Shown here piece after piece: positions 31,875 to 40,048 of a DNA stretch of 64,000 nucleotides (positions within the stretch are counted from its first letter, which is position 1; the number at the start of each line of letters is the position of its first letter). This DNA is from Bacillota bacterium (GTDB taxonomy: Bacteria; Bacillota; Clostridia; Oscillospirales; Ruminococcaceae). The position numbers were made by a program, and so were the translations under genes. A model generated the notes under the pieces. The model searched no databases and had not been told where the DNA came from. It worked only from the letters and a program-made list of their open reading frames with translations. The DNA is taken from assembly GCA_023391875.1 (NCBI GenBank), contig JAEWAB010000006.1:1-64000 (forward strand), in the 5' to 3' direction.

Positions 31875-32825
31875 CTAAACCTTCTCAGCCTGCCGCGCTC
31901 TCAGCGCGGTGAGGATGGCAATACCGGCGGCATTGTCACTTGAAAACTCCGGTTGTGCAAACAATCCGCCGTATTTTTTTGTAAGGTGCGCGCGTATGAT
32001 GGAGTTTGACATCACACCGCCCGCGTAGATAAGCGGCAGGCTGCCGTACTTAGCAAGGGCGAGCTCCGTCATCCTATCGAGTGTCTCGTCGATATAGGCA
32101 ATACAGTAGCGCGCAATATCACACTTAGGGACGCCTTCGTCAAACATCCTTTTGCAGATGTTCTCAAGCCCCGACAGGCAGCAATCCTGCCCGCGGATGG
32201 TAGAGGTTACTTTATACTTCACGGTACTTTCAAGCGCTAACGCCTCAAGATGCCTTCCTGCGGGAAAGGGCAGCCCTAACAGCACGCCTACGCGGTCTAC
32301 CGCCTGCCCGGCTTTTAAATCAAGGCTTGTACCAATCTGTGTGATCTCGAAAAGATGTTCCCTGCCCGGTGTTACCAACAGGCAGTCGGTGGTGCCGCCC
32401 GAAACATGGAACGCGATAAAGCGTTCTTTGATCAAATCCAGCCGGTTTACCGAAAATAGCGCCGCGGCGATGTGCCCCGCCTGATGTGAAAAATCGTAAA
32501 CGGGTACCCGCAGGACACTGGCCACCAACACCGCGTTACACTCACCCACCAGAAAGCAGGGCATATATGAGCCTGAAACATCCCTCGGGCGCGCGGAATA
32601 ACCTACCGCGCTGATGTTAGAACAGGAAGCGGCTTGAAACAACTGCTCCATAATACCCGGGAGCTGTTTTACATGGCTAAAGACGGCATCACTCTGCTTT
32701 AATCCAAGTGTACCGTCTTTTACGGGCAGCAGCTGTTTTTTATGCGTAATGGTACCAGCAATATCGTCATAGACGGCTGCGGAGGTGGTATAGTTGCTGG
32801 TATCTATCCCCAGATAGAATGCCAT
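31875..32825 (-). CDS. TsaD/Kae1-family paralogue
   Basis: A 316-residue member of the ASKHA fold family that includes TsaD, which makes the t6A tRNA base. It opens with LGIDTSNYTTSAAVY and has the metal-binding HxxxH pair as H114 and H118 (SHQAGHIAA), the phosphate loop HVSGGTTDCLL and a C-terminal YAGGVMSN/SSDNAAGIA. Identity to true TsaD looks limited, and its length and its place in the xse-nusB operon match a separate clostridial clade annotated as O-sialoglycoprotein endopeptidase. Its role is unknown; it may or may not replace TsaD. Confidence 0.75.
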   Translation of the reverse strand: MAFYLGIDTSNYTTSAAVYDDIAGTITHKKQLLPVKDGTLGLKQSDAVFSHVKQLPGIMEQLFQAASCSNISAVGYSARPRDVSGSYMPCFLVGECNAVLVASVLRVPVYDFSHQAGHIAAALFSVNRLDLIKERFIAFHVSGGTTDCLLVTPGREHLFEITQIGTSLDLKAGQAVDRVGVLLGLPFPAGRHLEALALESTVKYKVTSTIRGQDCCLSGLENICKRMFDEGVPKCDIARYCIAYIDETLDRMTELALAKYGSLPLIYAGGVMSNSIIRAHLTKKYGGLFAQPEFSSDNAAGIAILTALRARQAEKV

Positions 32826-32832
32826 ACCGCTA

Positions 32833-33312
32833 TTACTCCTCTGTTTTATCCGGAGCAGGTGTTTCCGTCACTTCGGTTTGCTCCTGCACAGGGCCTGCGG
32901 TGTCGGCCTTCTTCTCCGCCTCAAGCTCCTTGGCGGCAGTACCGAGTACGCCGTTTACGAAGGCCGAGTCGTCCTCCCCCGCATACTTCTTTGCAATCTC
33001 AACCGCTTCGTTGATGGAAACACTCACGGGGATGTCGTTTTCATACGTCATCTCATAAAGCGCAAGCCTTAGCACGGCAAAAGCCACTTTCGAGATTCGG
33101 TTCATCTTCCACTTGGTTGAAAGTCTCTCAATGCGCGTGTCAAATTCCTCGAAATGTTCTACCGCATGCAGCGCGGCCTCCGCAGCAAAGGGTTCCAATT
33201 CAAGCTCTCTGCTTTTTACAGCAAGGTCGATGATCTCCTGCATGCTTTCAGGGCGAAATGATTTTTCAAATAACAGAATAAACGCCTGTTCCCGGGCTTC
33301 TCTACGCGACAT
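32833..33312 (-). CDS. nusB: transcription antitermination factor NusB
   Basis: Binds boxA RNA with S10 during rRNA transcription. The opening SRREAREQAFILLFE and the C-terminal block PVSVSINEAVEIAKKYAGEDDSAFVNGVLG (given here as a region, residues about 94-123) are typical. It has an unusual acidic, Thr/Pro-rich tail of about 30 residues beyond the normal end, of unknown use. First gene of the nusB-to-recN run. Confidence 0.92.
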   Translation of the reverse strand: MSRREAREQAFILLFEKSFRPESMQEIIDLAVKSRELELEPFAAEAALHAVEHFEEFDTRIERLSTKWKMNRISKVAFAVLRLALYEMTYENDIPVSVSINEAVEIAKKYAGEDDSAFVNGVLGTAAKELEAEKKADTAGPVQEQTEVTETPAPDKTEE

Positions 33313-33365
33313 GTTTTGAGCATCCTTTCAGGTATTGTGAAAATGAAAATCGGTTTTTATCCATA

Positions 33366-33400
33366 ATACAAAATAAGCCCTCCGCCTTTAAGGAGGGCTT
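33366..33400 (-). terminator. intrinsic terminator of asp23
   Basis: Minus strand: AAGCCCTCC/GGAGGGCTT (9 bp) followed by ATTTTGT. It separates asp23 from nusB. Confidence 0.85.
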
Positions 33401-33411
33401 ACCGGTTCTGC

Positions 33412-33780
33412 TTATTGCTTATCGTCGGCATCGTTAAAGATGATGGAGATTACATGCACATTCACCTTTGAAACCGCTATGCCTGTCATGCTCTGCACCG
33501 AGGCCTTGACATTGGACTGTATTTGTTGTGCAACCTCCTGTATCTTGGCTCCCGCCACGAGGTTAACATATACGTCGATTACGGCCACATCGTCTCGCAC
33601 CGAAAGTTTAACTGGCTTGGGAACAACAGGTTTTGAAACCAGCCCTTTAAAGCTTGTGGGCATAGATGCAAGCTCGGCTACCCCGTTAATCTCTCTGGTT
33701 GCGGTGCAGGTAATCTTCGAAATAACATCCTCCGAGATCTTTAAACTGCCAACGGTATCCTTGATTGTATTCTCTTTCAT
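33412..33780 (-). CDS. Asp23/Gls24-family envelope stress protein
   Basis: A 122-residue member of the DUF322/Asp23 family. The conserved pattern ISEDVISKITCTATREINGV, VAVIDVYVNLVAGAKIQEVAQQIQ (region) and GIAVSKVNVHV is present. These proteins sit at or near the membrane and are linked to envelope homeostasis; in Clostridia one copy is regularly found between the spoIIIA operon and nusB, as here. The ATG at 33780 has GGAGG five bases upstream. Confidence 0.88.
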   Translation of the reverse strand: MKENTIKDTVGSLKISEDVISKITCTATREINGVAELASMPTSFKGLVSKPVVPKPVKLSVRDDVAVIDVYVNLVAGAKIQEVAQQIQSNVKASVQSMTGIAVSKVNVHVISIIFNDADDKQ

Positions 33781-33849
33781 GTAAACCTCCGTTTCGCCAC
33801 CATTTACCGGCATAATTTAATTATTAAGATGTAATTTAGCATAAGATAC

Positions 33850-33901
33850 AGACAAAAAATAAAGTGGTATAACACCATTTGCTATAATGGTATTATACCA
33901 C
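33850..33901 (-). terminator. terminator of the spoIIIA operon
   Basis: A 16-position stem with one mismatch (33864-33879 with 33886-33901, 6-nt loop), followed on the minus strand by TTTATTTTTTG. It lies 19 bp after the spoIIIAH stop. Confidence 0.88.
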
Positions 33902-33919
33902 AAAATGAGAAAGACACAA

Positions 33920-34531
33920 CTATTTTACCGGAATAATCGTGATATTTTCTGCCAATACATTGCATTCTTTTAATACAATGTCCTTAATCTGTGCGGCTTC
34001 ACTGTTGAGTAGGCCGTCGGTTTTAACCACGATACTGGCCTTGTCGCCGTCTATAAACGCAATGCAGTCGTCAAAGCCTTTGGCCTTAATCAGGCTTTCG
34101 ATATTGCTCTCGGCATCAATGGCATCGGAGAGACTGGCCGCCGTCGCAATGGCGATATTCTTTTCTTCCTCGCTTACCTGAGAGTCTTTTAGGATATTCT
34201 GCAGGGTCTCTACTGCTTCATCCCGGCTCTGCTTTTTGTTGAGGCGTGCCTCTATAAAGTAATCCTCTCCGGCTTCGTTGCTCAAAGCCGCCTGTGCCGC
34301 GTCGGTGGCATCATCGGTAACGCCTGTAATATCGGTAACATCTACAGCATCTGCGGGTGCTTCATCCTCGTTGGCCACGAACTGCGCCTCGCCATAATTC
34401 TTGGAAGCCTCCACATCATCTGTTAAGGTTAAATCCTTGCCGGTCTTGGAGAACTGCCAGTTTAGATAAATGGCAACCCCCAGCGCCAATACCAGTGTAG
34501 CGAGCAATATCTGTCTTTTCCCAAACACCAT
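33920..34531 (-). CDS. spoIIIAH: stage III sporulation protein AH
   Basis: The mother-cell membrane protein that meets SpoIIQ across the intermembrane space and forms a ring in the feeding-tube channel. A short cytoplasmic part, one span (about residues 8-24), an acidic Asp/Ala-rich linker and the C-terminal ring-building (YscJ/FliF-like) domain from about residue 90. 203 aa. The ATG at 34531 follows GGAGG by 10 bases; the earlier in-frame TTG overlaps that site. Confidence 0.92.
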   Translation of the reverse strand: MVFGKRQILLATLVLALGVAIYLNWQFSKTGKDLTLTDDVEASKNYGEAQFVANEDEAPADAVDVTDITGVTDDATDAAQAALSNEAGEDYFIEARLNKKQSRDEAVETLQNILKDSQVSEEEKNIAIATAASLSDAIDAESNIESLIKAKGFDDCIAFIDGDKASIVVKTDGLLNSEAAQIKDIVLKECNVLAENITIIPVK

Positions 34532-34556
34532 AAGTACGATTCCTCCCAACCGTTAA

Positions 34557-35144
34557 TTATTTTTCGTTAGACATTTTTGTGACGCAAACCCTGTTTGACC
34601 CTATGTCAAGCGCCGTGGTCACCGCGTCAATAATTCGTGACCGCACTGTCGTATCATCACCGCCTTCACATACCACCACAACCCCTTTTACAAGCGGCGC
34701 TTTTTGTGTTGTAAGCAGCGCCTGCTTTCCTTCGGAGCCATCCACAAAGATATACTTCTCCTCGGTACTGTCCTTCTGGGTTGTTTTGGTGCCTTGCCCG
34801 TCCTGGGCATCCCTGGTTACGTCCGTATTGCTTTTTTCCTCTTTGGCATACACATATTCAGCGCTGCTTTCCAGCGTAACCATGACTTTAGCTTTCCCTA
34901 CTCCATCAATGGCTGTAACCATATCGTAGATCTGCTGCTCAATCTCCTGGTTGCTTTCGGTAAAGGTGCTGTCACTGGCGGTATTGGCCGTTTTCTTTGG
35001 CTGCTTGGGAGCGATTAGGTCCGAAAGCAGGATGAGAACAATGCCAAGCACCCCGATAAAAACAATGACCTTTACTTTTTTATCGCCTTTTAAAAAGTCT
35101 AAAAGCTTTTCCTTAAAGCCCCCATAGTTTTGTTTTCCTGACAT
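34557..35144 (-). CDS. spoIIIAG: stage III sporulation protein AG
   Basis: A ring-forming component of the SpoIIIA-SpoIIQ channel. One span near residues 28-44, a Thr/Gln/Lys-rich spacer with a wide insertion (about 95-125) and the ring-building motif halves GVGKAKVMVTLESS and VVVVCEGGDDTTVRSRIIDAV. 195 aa. The ATG at 35144 has GGAGG five bases upstream. Confidence 0.92.
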   Translation of the reverse strand: MSGKQNYGGFKEKLLDFLKGDKKVKVIVFIGVLGIVLILLSDLIAPKQPKKTANTASDSTFTESNQEIEQQIYDMVTAIDGVGKAKVMVTLESSAEYVYAKEEKSNTDVTRDAQDGQGTKTTQKDSTEEKYIFVDGSEGKQALLTTQKAPLVKGVVVVCEGGDDTTVRSRIIDAVTTALDIGSNRVCVTKMSNEK

Positions 35145-35160
35145 ATCGTCCTCCACAAAA

Positions 35161-35643
35161 TCAGGTATCGGATGGCCGGGTGAAGGTTATATTTACCCGA
35201 TTGCCTGTTTTTTGGCTTATATACTCTCTTATCTCCGCTTCGCGCGAAATAAATTCAGGCGGTAAAACAATATCTATCTGACTAATAGATATGCTGGCAT
35301 TGTCCGCAGTATTATACCTAATTGAAATATTTTCAGCCTCGGCGTCAATCTCTTTCAGCAGCGCGCCAACCTTTGCGGCTACGGCGCTGGATACCTGTTC
35401 ATCCACCGTGGTCGTAAGATTATTCTGCACCTGCTGCATCTCTTCTTGTGCATCCTGCGCAAGTGTCAGGTGAATTTCGGGGAAGTGCATGATAACCGGT
35501 GAGATGATACAGCTTAAAAAGAAGGCCGCCACCACCAGCTTCATGATCTTTTCAAGGCTTGTGTTAGGAATGAGCAGGTTCATCACGCCGCCGGCGACAG
35601 CCGCGACACAAAGGGATATCGCCCACACCTTTAAGTCCGCCAT
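35161..35643 (-). CDS. spoIIIAF: stage III sporulation protein AF
   Basis: Two N-terminal spans (about residues 7-25 and 35-55) and a soluble ring-building-like domain ending NRVNITFTRP. 160 aa. The ATG at 35643 begins the family-typical MADLKVWAISLCV; its nearest binding site GGGAG is rather distant (about 14 bases). Confidence 0.9.
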   Translation of the reverse strand: MADLKVWAISLCVAAVAGGVMNLLIPNTSLEKIMKLVVAAFFLSCIISPVIMHFPEIHLTLAQDAQEEMQQVQNNLTTTVDEQVSSAVAAKVGALLKEIDAEAENISIRYNTADNASISISQIDIVLPPEFISREAEIREYISQKTGNRVNITFTRPSDT

Positions 35644-35674
35644 TAGAACAGGCTCACTCCCTTTCTTTTCGGCA

Positions 35675-36829
35675 TTACATAGCGCCTGAGCTGATGACAA
35701 GGGTAATGGTGGTGGCAACGATAAGCAACAGCGCAAAGCAGAGTATTACCGCCAGGAGCAATGAAACCGCCGTAGCGGAGGATTTTAATACCTCACTGAC
35801 CGGCTTAAGGTCAAAGATATCGCTTACCGCCGCCGCGATATTGAGCGTAAGGTACCATATGGCGGCATCGATTAGCACCGGCAAAAAGATGATAACGGCG
35901 GCGATGATGCCAAACCCGCCCACAACGCTTTTGAGCAGAGAGATGCAGCCGCCAACAGAGGCTACGGCGTCGGATAAGGCGCCGCCAACGATCGGGACAA
36001 AGCTGCCGACTAAAAACTTACCCGCCTTTATCGCTACGCTGTCGGCACCCGTAGAGACGATGGTTTGCACCCCCAATAGCCCGACAAAGATGGTAATGAT
36101 AAACCCTAAAATCCATGTTGCGCAGCTCTTGATCATCTTGGCTGCGCCGACGAGATTGAGCTGGGGCGAAACCGCTGAGACGATACAAAACGCCAGATAG
36201 ATACAAAGCAGCGGCACCACGGTGGTGGAGGCAATCTGAGAAACCAGCTCGGCGGCCGTAAACAAAAACAGGCTGTAGGTGGACGCGGTAACGGGCTGCC
36301 CCGACACCGCCATAATGCCGGACAGCACCGGCACAAACCCCAGCATAAAGTTGGCACAATCGTAAACCGCACGTGAGGTTCTTTCTATGCAAGACCAGAT
36401 GGGGGTAATAATACCTGCCACGACGCATAATACCGAAACGGTGGTAAATACCCCGCCGATGGGCTTTTGCAAAAAGCCTTCTTTAAACCCGTCCACCAGC
36501 GAGCAAAGCAGGATAATACCTAAAATAGAATAAAACAATATCTTCGGCTTTGAAAGCGTGTCTTTTACCATGAGCCATATGACGTTAAAGAACTGTGAGG
36601 GCTCAAGCGATATCAGGCTGCCCGGTGTTAGCTGGTCAATACCAAGTTCACGCAGATACGCCTGTGTTTCACTCGGCAGCATAAATACCAGTTCACCCGC
36701 GCCGCTTGCCTCCAGCTGCTGCTCAAACAGCTCTTCGGTCGGAGGAGGTTCAACAGTATCTGTCGGTTCGGCATAGATTGGGGTAGCCAGCAGCAGCACC
36801 AGTGCAATGAACAGCAATAACCTTTTCAT
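35675..36829 (-). CDS. spoIIIAE: stage III sporulation protein AE
   Basis: A polytopic membrane protein proposed to be part of the channel's transport core. A cleavable signal sequence (residues 1-20, ending PIYA) precedes an extracytoplasmic stretch and then about eight spans. Conserved FVGLLGVQTIVSTGADSVA and FVPIVGGALSDA are clear. 384 aa. The ATG at 36829 is chosen for the signal peptide; the binding site is weak. Confidence 0.93.
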   Translation of the reverse strand: MKRLLLFIALVLLLATPIYAEPTDTVEPPPTEELFEQQLEASGAGELVFMLPSETQAYLRELGIDQLTPGSLISLEPSQFFNVIWLMVKDTLSKPKILFYSILGIILLCSLVDGFKEGFLQKPIGGVFTTVSVLCVVAGIITPIWSCIERTSRAVYDCANFMLGFVPVLSGIMAVSGQPVTASTYSLFLFTAAELVSQIASTTVVPLLCIYLAFCIVSAVSPQLNLVGAAKMIKSCATWILGFIITIFVGLLGVQTIVSTGADSVAIKAGKFLVGSFVPIVGGALSDAVASVGGCISLLKSVVGGFGIIAAVIIFLPVLIDAAIWYLTLNIAAAVSDIFDLKPVSEVLKSSATAVSLLLAVILCFALLLIVATTITLVISSGAM

Positions 36830-36869
36830 GCTCTCTTTTCCGTTCCGCCGCAACTGCGGCACCATACTT

Positions 36870-37262
36870 CTATCCTGCGGAGATAAGTGTTTTCGCGACC
36901 TCGAGAATCTGCTTAAAAAGCGGCAGCGACTGCAGCAGCACCGCAATCTTGCCCGCGGTTTCCACCTTGGTGGCAATGGTGCCCGCGCCCGAATCGCGGC
37001 ACACGTCCGCCGCCAGCTGTGTGATAAAACAGATGCCAAGGCATTTAAAAAGAATGACAATATATTCGACGGGCATGTTGGTAGACTCTATCAATTCTTC
37101 GACCTGCGACAGGATGGGTGCTGCGGCGGTAAGCACCAGCAAGAGGATGACAATCCCCGCGCCGAGGTTGATTAAGACGGAATACTCCGGCTTATACTGT
37201 TTGAGCAGCACCGAGATGGCAGCCGCGATGATGGCAGCGCCTGCAATGGTAATGATGTTCAT
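36870..37262 (-). CDS. spoIIIAD: stage III sporulation protein AD
   Basis: A 130-residue protein with four spans; blocks YKPEYSVLINLGAGI, FKCLGICFITQLAADVCRDSG and AGKIAVLLQSLPLFKQI are the family signature. It begins 2 bp after the spoIIIAC stop codon, so translation is probably coupled. Confidence 0.94.
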   Translation of the reverse strand: MNIITIAGAAIIAAAISVLLKQYKPEYSVLINLGAGIVILLLVLTAAAPILSQVEELIESTNMPVEYIVILFKCLGICFITQLAADVCRDSGAGTIATKVETAGKIAVLLQSLPLFKQILEVAKTLISAG

Positions 37263-37264
37263 GG

Positions 37265-37459
37265 CTACAGCCCAAACACGCTTTTTACCGTCTCAAACAG
37301 GTTGCTGATTTCGTAGATGATCATCATCAGTACAACAATCAGCCCCGCAAGCGTTGTCATCATCGCCTGCTCCTCCCTGCCCGAGCGGATAAGCACCTGA
37401 TTCAGCACGGCCACAATGATCCCGATTGCCGCAATCTTAAAGATTAAATCCACTTCCAT
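37265..37459 (-). CDS. spoIIIAC: stage III sporulation protein AC
   Basis: A 64-residue two-span protein: DLIFKIAAIGIIVAVLNQVL and a second helix through LIVVLMMIIYEISNLF, joined by the conserved RSGREEQ. Length and sequence are typical. Confidence 0.94.
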   Translation of the reverse strand: MEVDLIFKIAAIGIIVAVLNQVLIRSGREEQAMMTTLAGLIVVLMMIIYEISNLFETVKSVFGL

Positions 37460-37512
37460 AGCCTATAAGCTCCATTCCGTCTTTTTAATTTCAGCCTGTT
37501 TTCAGGCATTCT

Positions 37513-38025
37513 CTATAGAATGAGCACCGCCAGTCCGATACCCGCAAGTACCCCCAAGGTGGTATACATCTTCGCGTGCGCCGTGCTCTCGCTCCTGGCC
37601 TTTTCATGGCTCTGGGCAAACATTTTAAGGTAGAGGGCGATGGTTTTGCCCTGTTCCTCCGAATCGGTGGTACCAATGTACTCACCTAACGCGTAAAGGC
37701 GGTTCATGTCTTCGTCGCCGAGCAGGATGCTACTTTTCCCTTGGGTAACGGCTGTGCGCCAAGCCTCCGGAAAGGATATCCCCGCACGGAGTTCATCCCT
37801 CACCTGCTTCAGAAACCGCAGGCTGTCGAATCGCTCGGAATCCGCCAAGGACGCAATGATCTCGGCTACCGGCATCCTGCTATAACTGATCTGCGCTGAA
37901 AAATAATCGAGCATCTCCATGATCTTCTCAAGGTAGTTTGCTCTGTCTATCAGCCTGCGGCACATGGATACTCCAACCGCCGAGCAGGTTATGATTATAC
38001 AGATGGCCCCGCCTACTTTGAGCAT
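37513..38025 (-). CDS. spoIIIAB: stage III sporulation protein AB
   Basis: A GspF-like protein that partners the SpoIIIAA ATPase. An N-terminal span (about residues 4-20) with GVSMCRRL, a cytoplasmic helical body with IAYSRMP-like ISYSRMPVAEI, and a C-terminal span (GVLAGIGLAVLIL). 170 aa. The ATG at 38025 lies six bases after AGGTG. The first 98 bp overlap the end of spoIIIAA in another frame. Confidence 0.92.
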   Translation of the reverse strand: MLKVGGAICIIITCSAVGVSMCRRLIDRANYLEKIMEMLDYFSAQISYSRMPVAEIIASLADSERFDSLRFLKQVRDELRAGISFPEAWRTAVTQGKSSILLGDEDMNRLYALGEYIGTTDSEEQGKTIALYLKMFAQSHEKARSESTAHAKMYTTLGVLAGIGLAVLIL

Positions 38026-38965
38026 CCCATTCACCTGCCTTAATGATCTCTTTGATCTTTCCGGGTGCATCGGCGCCGTGTAGAAACACAATATTCGGGA
38101 ACGCGCCTAAGGCTATCAGACGCATAATCTGTTTTTTATGCCGCAGCTCCTCTATATCGGCGGCATGGGCGGAGGCCACCACGCATACCCCGCAGTTCAA
38201 GCCCGTTTGTATGGCCTTCGCCTCCTCCTCGCTGCCGATTTCATCGCAGATAATCACGTCGGGCGCGAGACATTTTACCGCAATCATCAACCCTTCGCCC
38301 TTGGGGTAGCCGTCCAGCACATCACAGCGCGGGCCAAGGTTATTCTCTGCCTGTCCGCAATGCGTGGCCGCAAGCTCGCCGCGCTCGTCCACAATGGCTA
38401 CCCGCGTATTGTTTATTGAAAGCTGACGTGCAAGGTCGCGCAGCACCGTCGTTTTTCCGCTGGCGGGCACCCCGCATATCAGCAGCCCACACAACCCCTG
38501 CGACAGCACGCGGTTAAATATTTCATCAGCGGCACCGTTAATCTCGCGCGCCACACGAATGTTGACGGATGAAATATCCCTTAGGCCGGTTATCTTGCCT
38601 TCCTCCACTACCGCCGTACCGCAAACCCCCGCCCTATGGCCGTTTTTTACGGTAATAAACCCTGACGCGATCTCATTTTGATGGCTGTATACAGAATATC
38701 CGCACAACTTTTTAAAGCACTCGTTTACTTCATCCTTGGTAACAATCAGCGATTGCGATGTTTGCGCCGCCGCGAGGCTGCCATCGTTTTGAAACAGCCA
38801 ATCCGCCGAAACGAGGTTTACCGCAAGCGGTTTTCCGGCGCGCAGGCGAATCTCCCGCACTTGTCCCTTTTTAACGTCTGATAGATTCTTGATGTATATG
38901 CTAAGGCGCAAAGGCAAAAAGCTTGCCACGTCGTCTACGCGCTGTACGTTTCCTGCTAGTCCCAC
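37928..38965 (-). CDS. spoIIIAA: stage III sporulation protein AA (ATPase) with extended C terminus
   Basis: The secretion-type ATPase of the SpoIIIA complex. Walker A GVPASGKTTVLRD and Walker B VIICDEIGSEEEA are intact. The GTG at 38965 with AGGAG 8 bases upstream is preferred, giving 345 aa. The usual family end falls near IKEIIKAGEWD, where spoIIIAB begins; here the frame runs on for about 32 further residues overlapping spoIIIAB. This may be a lost stop or frameshift. First gene of the operon; a mother-cell (sigma-E) promoter is expected upstream but I could not define it. Confidence 0.9.
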   Translation of the reverse strand: MGLAGNVQRVDDVASFLPLRLSIYIKNLSDVKKGQVREIRLRAGKPLAVNLVSADWLFQNDGSLAAAQTSQSLIVTKDEVNECFKKLCGYSVYSHQNEIASGFITVKNGHRAGVCGTAVVEEGKITGLRDISSVNIRVAREINGAADEIFNRVLSQGLCGLLICGVPASGKTTVLRDLARQLSINNTRVAIVDERGELAATHCGQAENNLGPRCDVLDGYPKGEGLMIAVKCLAPDVIICDEIGSEEEAKAIQTGLNCGVCVVASAHAADIEELRHKKQIMRLIALGAFPNIVFLHGADAPGKIKEIIKAGEWDAQSRRGHLYNHNLLGGWSIHVPQADRQSKLP

Positions 38966-39031
38966 ATGCATCACTCCTGCTTGTACTACCTGCTACTGTA
39001 ATATATTCACCTCCCAAACTTTTAGAACAGC

Positions 39032-39064
39032 AAAAAAACAGGAAGGCAAAAGCCTTCCTGTTTT
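39032..39064 (-). terminator. terminator of secDF
   Basis: A 9-bp stem CAGGAAGGC/GCCTTCCTG with loop AAAA (39039-39060), extendable by A-T pairs, with T residues on the minus-strand side. It separates secF from spoIIIAA. Confidence 0.88.
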
Positions 39065-39091
39065 CAATGAGTTATTGTGTGTTATAAACGC

Positions 39092-40048
39092 TTAGATTTT
39101 GATCTTGCCAACCGATGAAGACGGCTTGCCACTTGGCTTATTGCCGATCTTCTTCGCGCGGTAGTTCTTCCAAACTACCCACAGCGGGCCAGCGATGCAG
39201 ATGGTGGAGTACACACCGGAGATCATACCGATAATCATCGGGAACGCGAAGGAGAAGATGGAGGTAACGCCGTTAATCAGTGCCACCACGCAAACCGTAA
39301 TCATAACCAGCAAACCGCAGGCGCTGGTGTTGATGGAACGCGTCAGCGACTGGTTGATGCTGAGGTTTACAATCTCGGCCAGTTCCTTCTTCCCGCCGTA
39401 TATCTTCTCATTCTCACGGATACGGTCGTAGATTACGATGGTATCGTTGATGGAGAAACCGAGGATGGTAAGTACTACCGCAATGAAGTTGTCATTAATC
39501 GGAATTCTAAAGAAGGTAAAGGCCGCAAAAACCATCAGCGCGTCATGGAACAGTGCCACAACGCCCATTGCGCCAGCGGAGATACCGCCTATTCTGCGGA
39601 AGCGGATACCTACATAGATAATAATGAGCAAAGAAGCCGCGGCAACCGCCACAAGGCACTTCGCGAAGAATTCTTTACCCATTACAGGGTTTACGTTGGA
39701 TGAATCGAGCAGCGAGATCTGGTTATCTGGGAAGGCCTTAACAATCGAATCGGTCATCTTCTGCTGATTTTCAATAGTTAGGCTCTCTTCCTCCGTGAGG
39801 GAAACAACCAGTTTATTTACGGCACCTGCCGTTTTCTGCACACTTACCTGTTCGCCGATGGTATCCTGAATAGTGGAAGCAACCGCATTCGGGTCGATAT
39901 CACCGCTATAGGTATAGTTGATAATGGCGCCGCCCTTGAACTGAATGTCCAGATCTACGCCGAAAATAAAGGAAACAATGACGGTAATGAGAATAATGGC
40001 AATGGAGATTGTAAAATAAATCTTCTTTTTACCCATGAAGTCAATCAT
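39092..40048 (-). CDS. secF: protein translocase subunit SecF
   Basis: Membrane partner of SecD that uses the proton gradient to aid late steps of protein export. Six spans, with GVDLDIQFKGGAIINYTY in the first periplasmic loop and FSINDTIVIYDRIRENE. 318 aa, ending in a basic tail. The start codon overlaps the secD stop (TAATG). Confidence 0.95.
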   Translation of the reverse strand: MIDFMGKKKIYFTISIAIILITVIVSFIFGVDLDIQFKGGAIINYTYSGDIDPNAVASTIQDTIGEQVSVQKTAGAVNKLVVSLTEEESLTIENQQKMTDSIVKAFPDNQISLLDSSNVNPVMGKEFFAKCLVAVAAASLLIIIYVGIRFRRIGGISAGAMGVVALFHDALMVFAAFTFFRIPINDNFIAVVLTILGFSINDTIVIYDRIRENEKIYGGKKELAEIVNLSINQSLTRSINTSACGLLVMITVCVVALINGVTSIFSFAFPMIIGMISGVYSTICIAGPLWVVWKNYRAKKIGNKPSGKPSSSVGKIKI

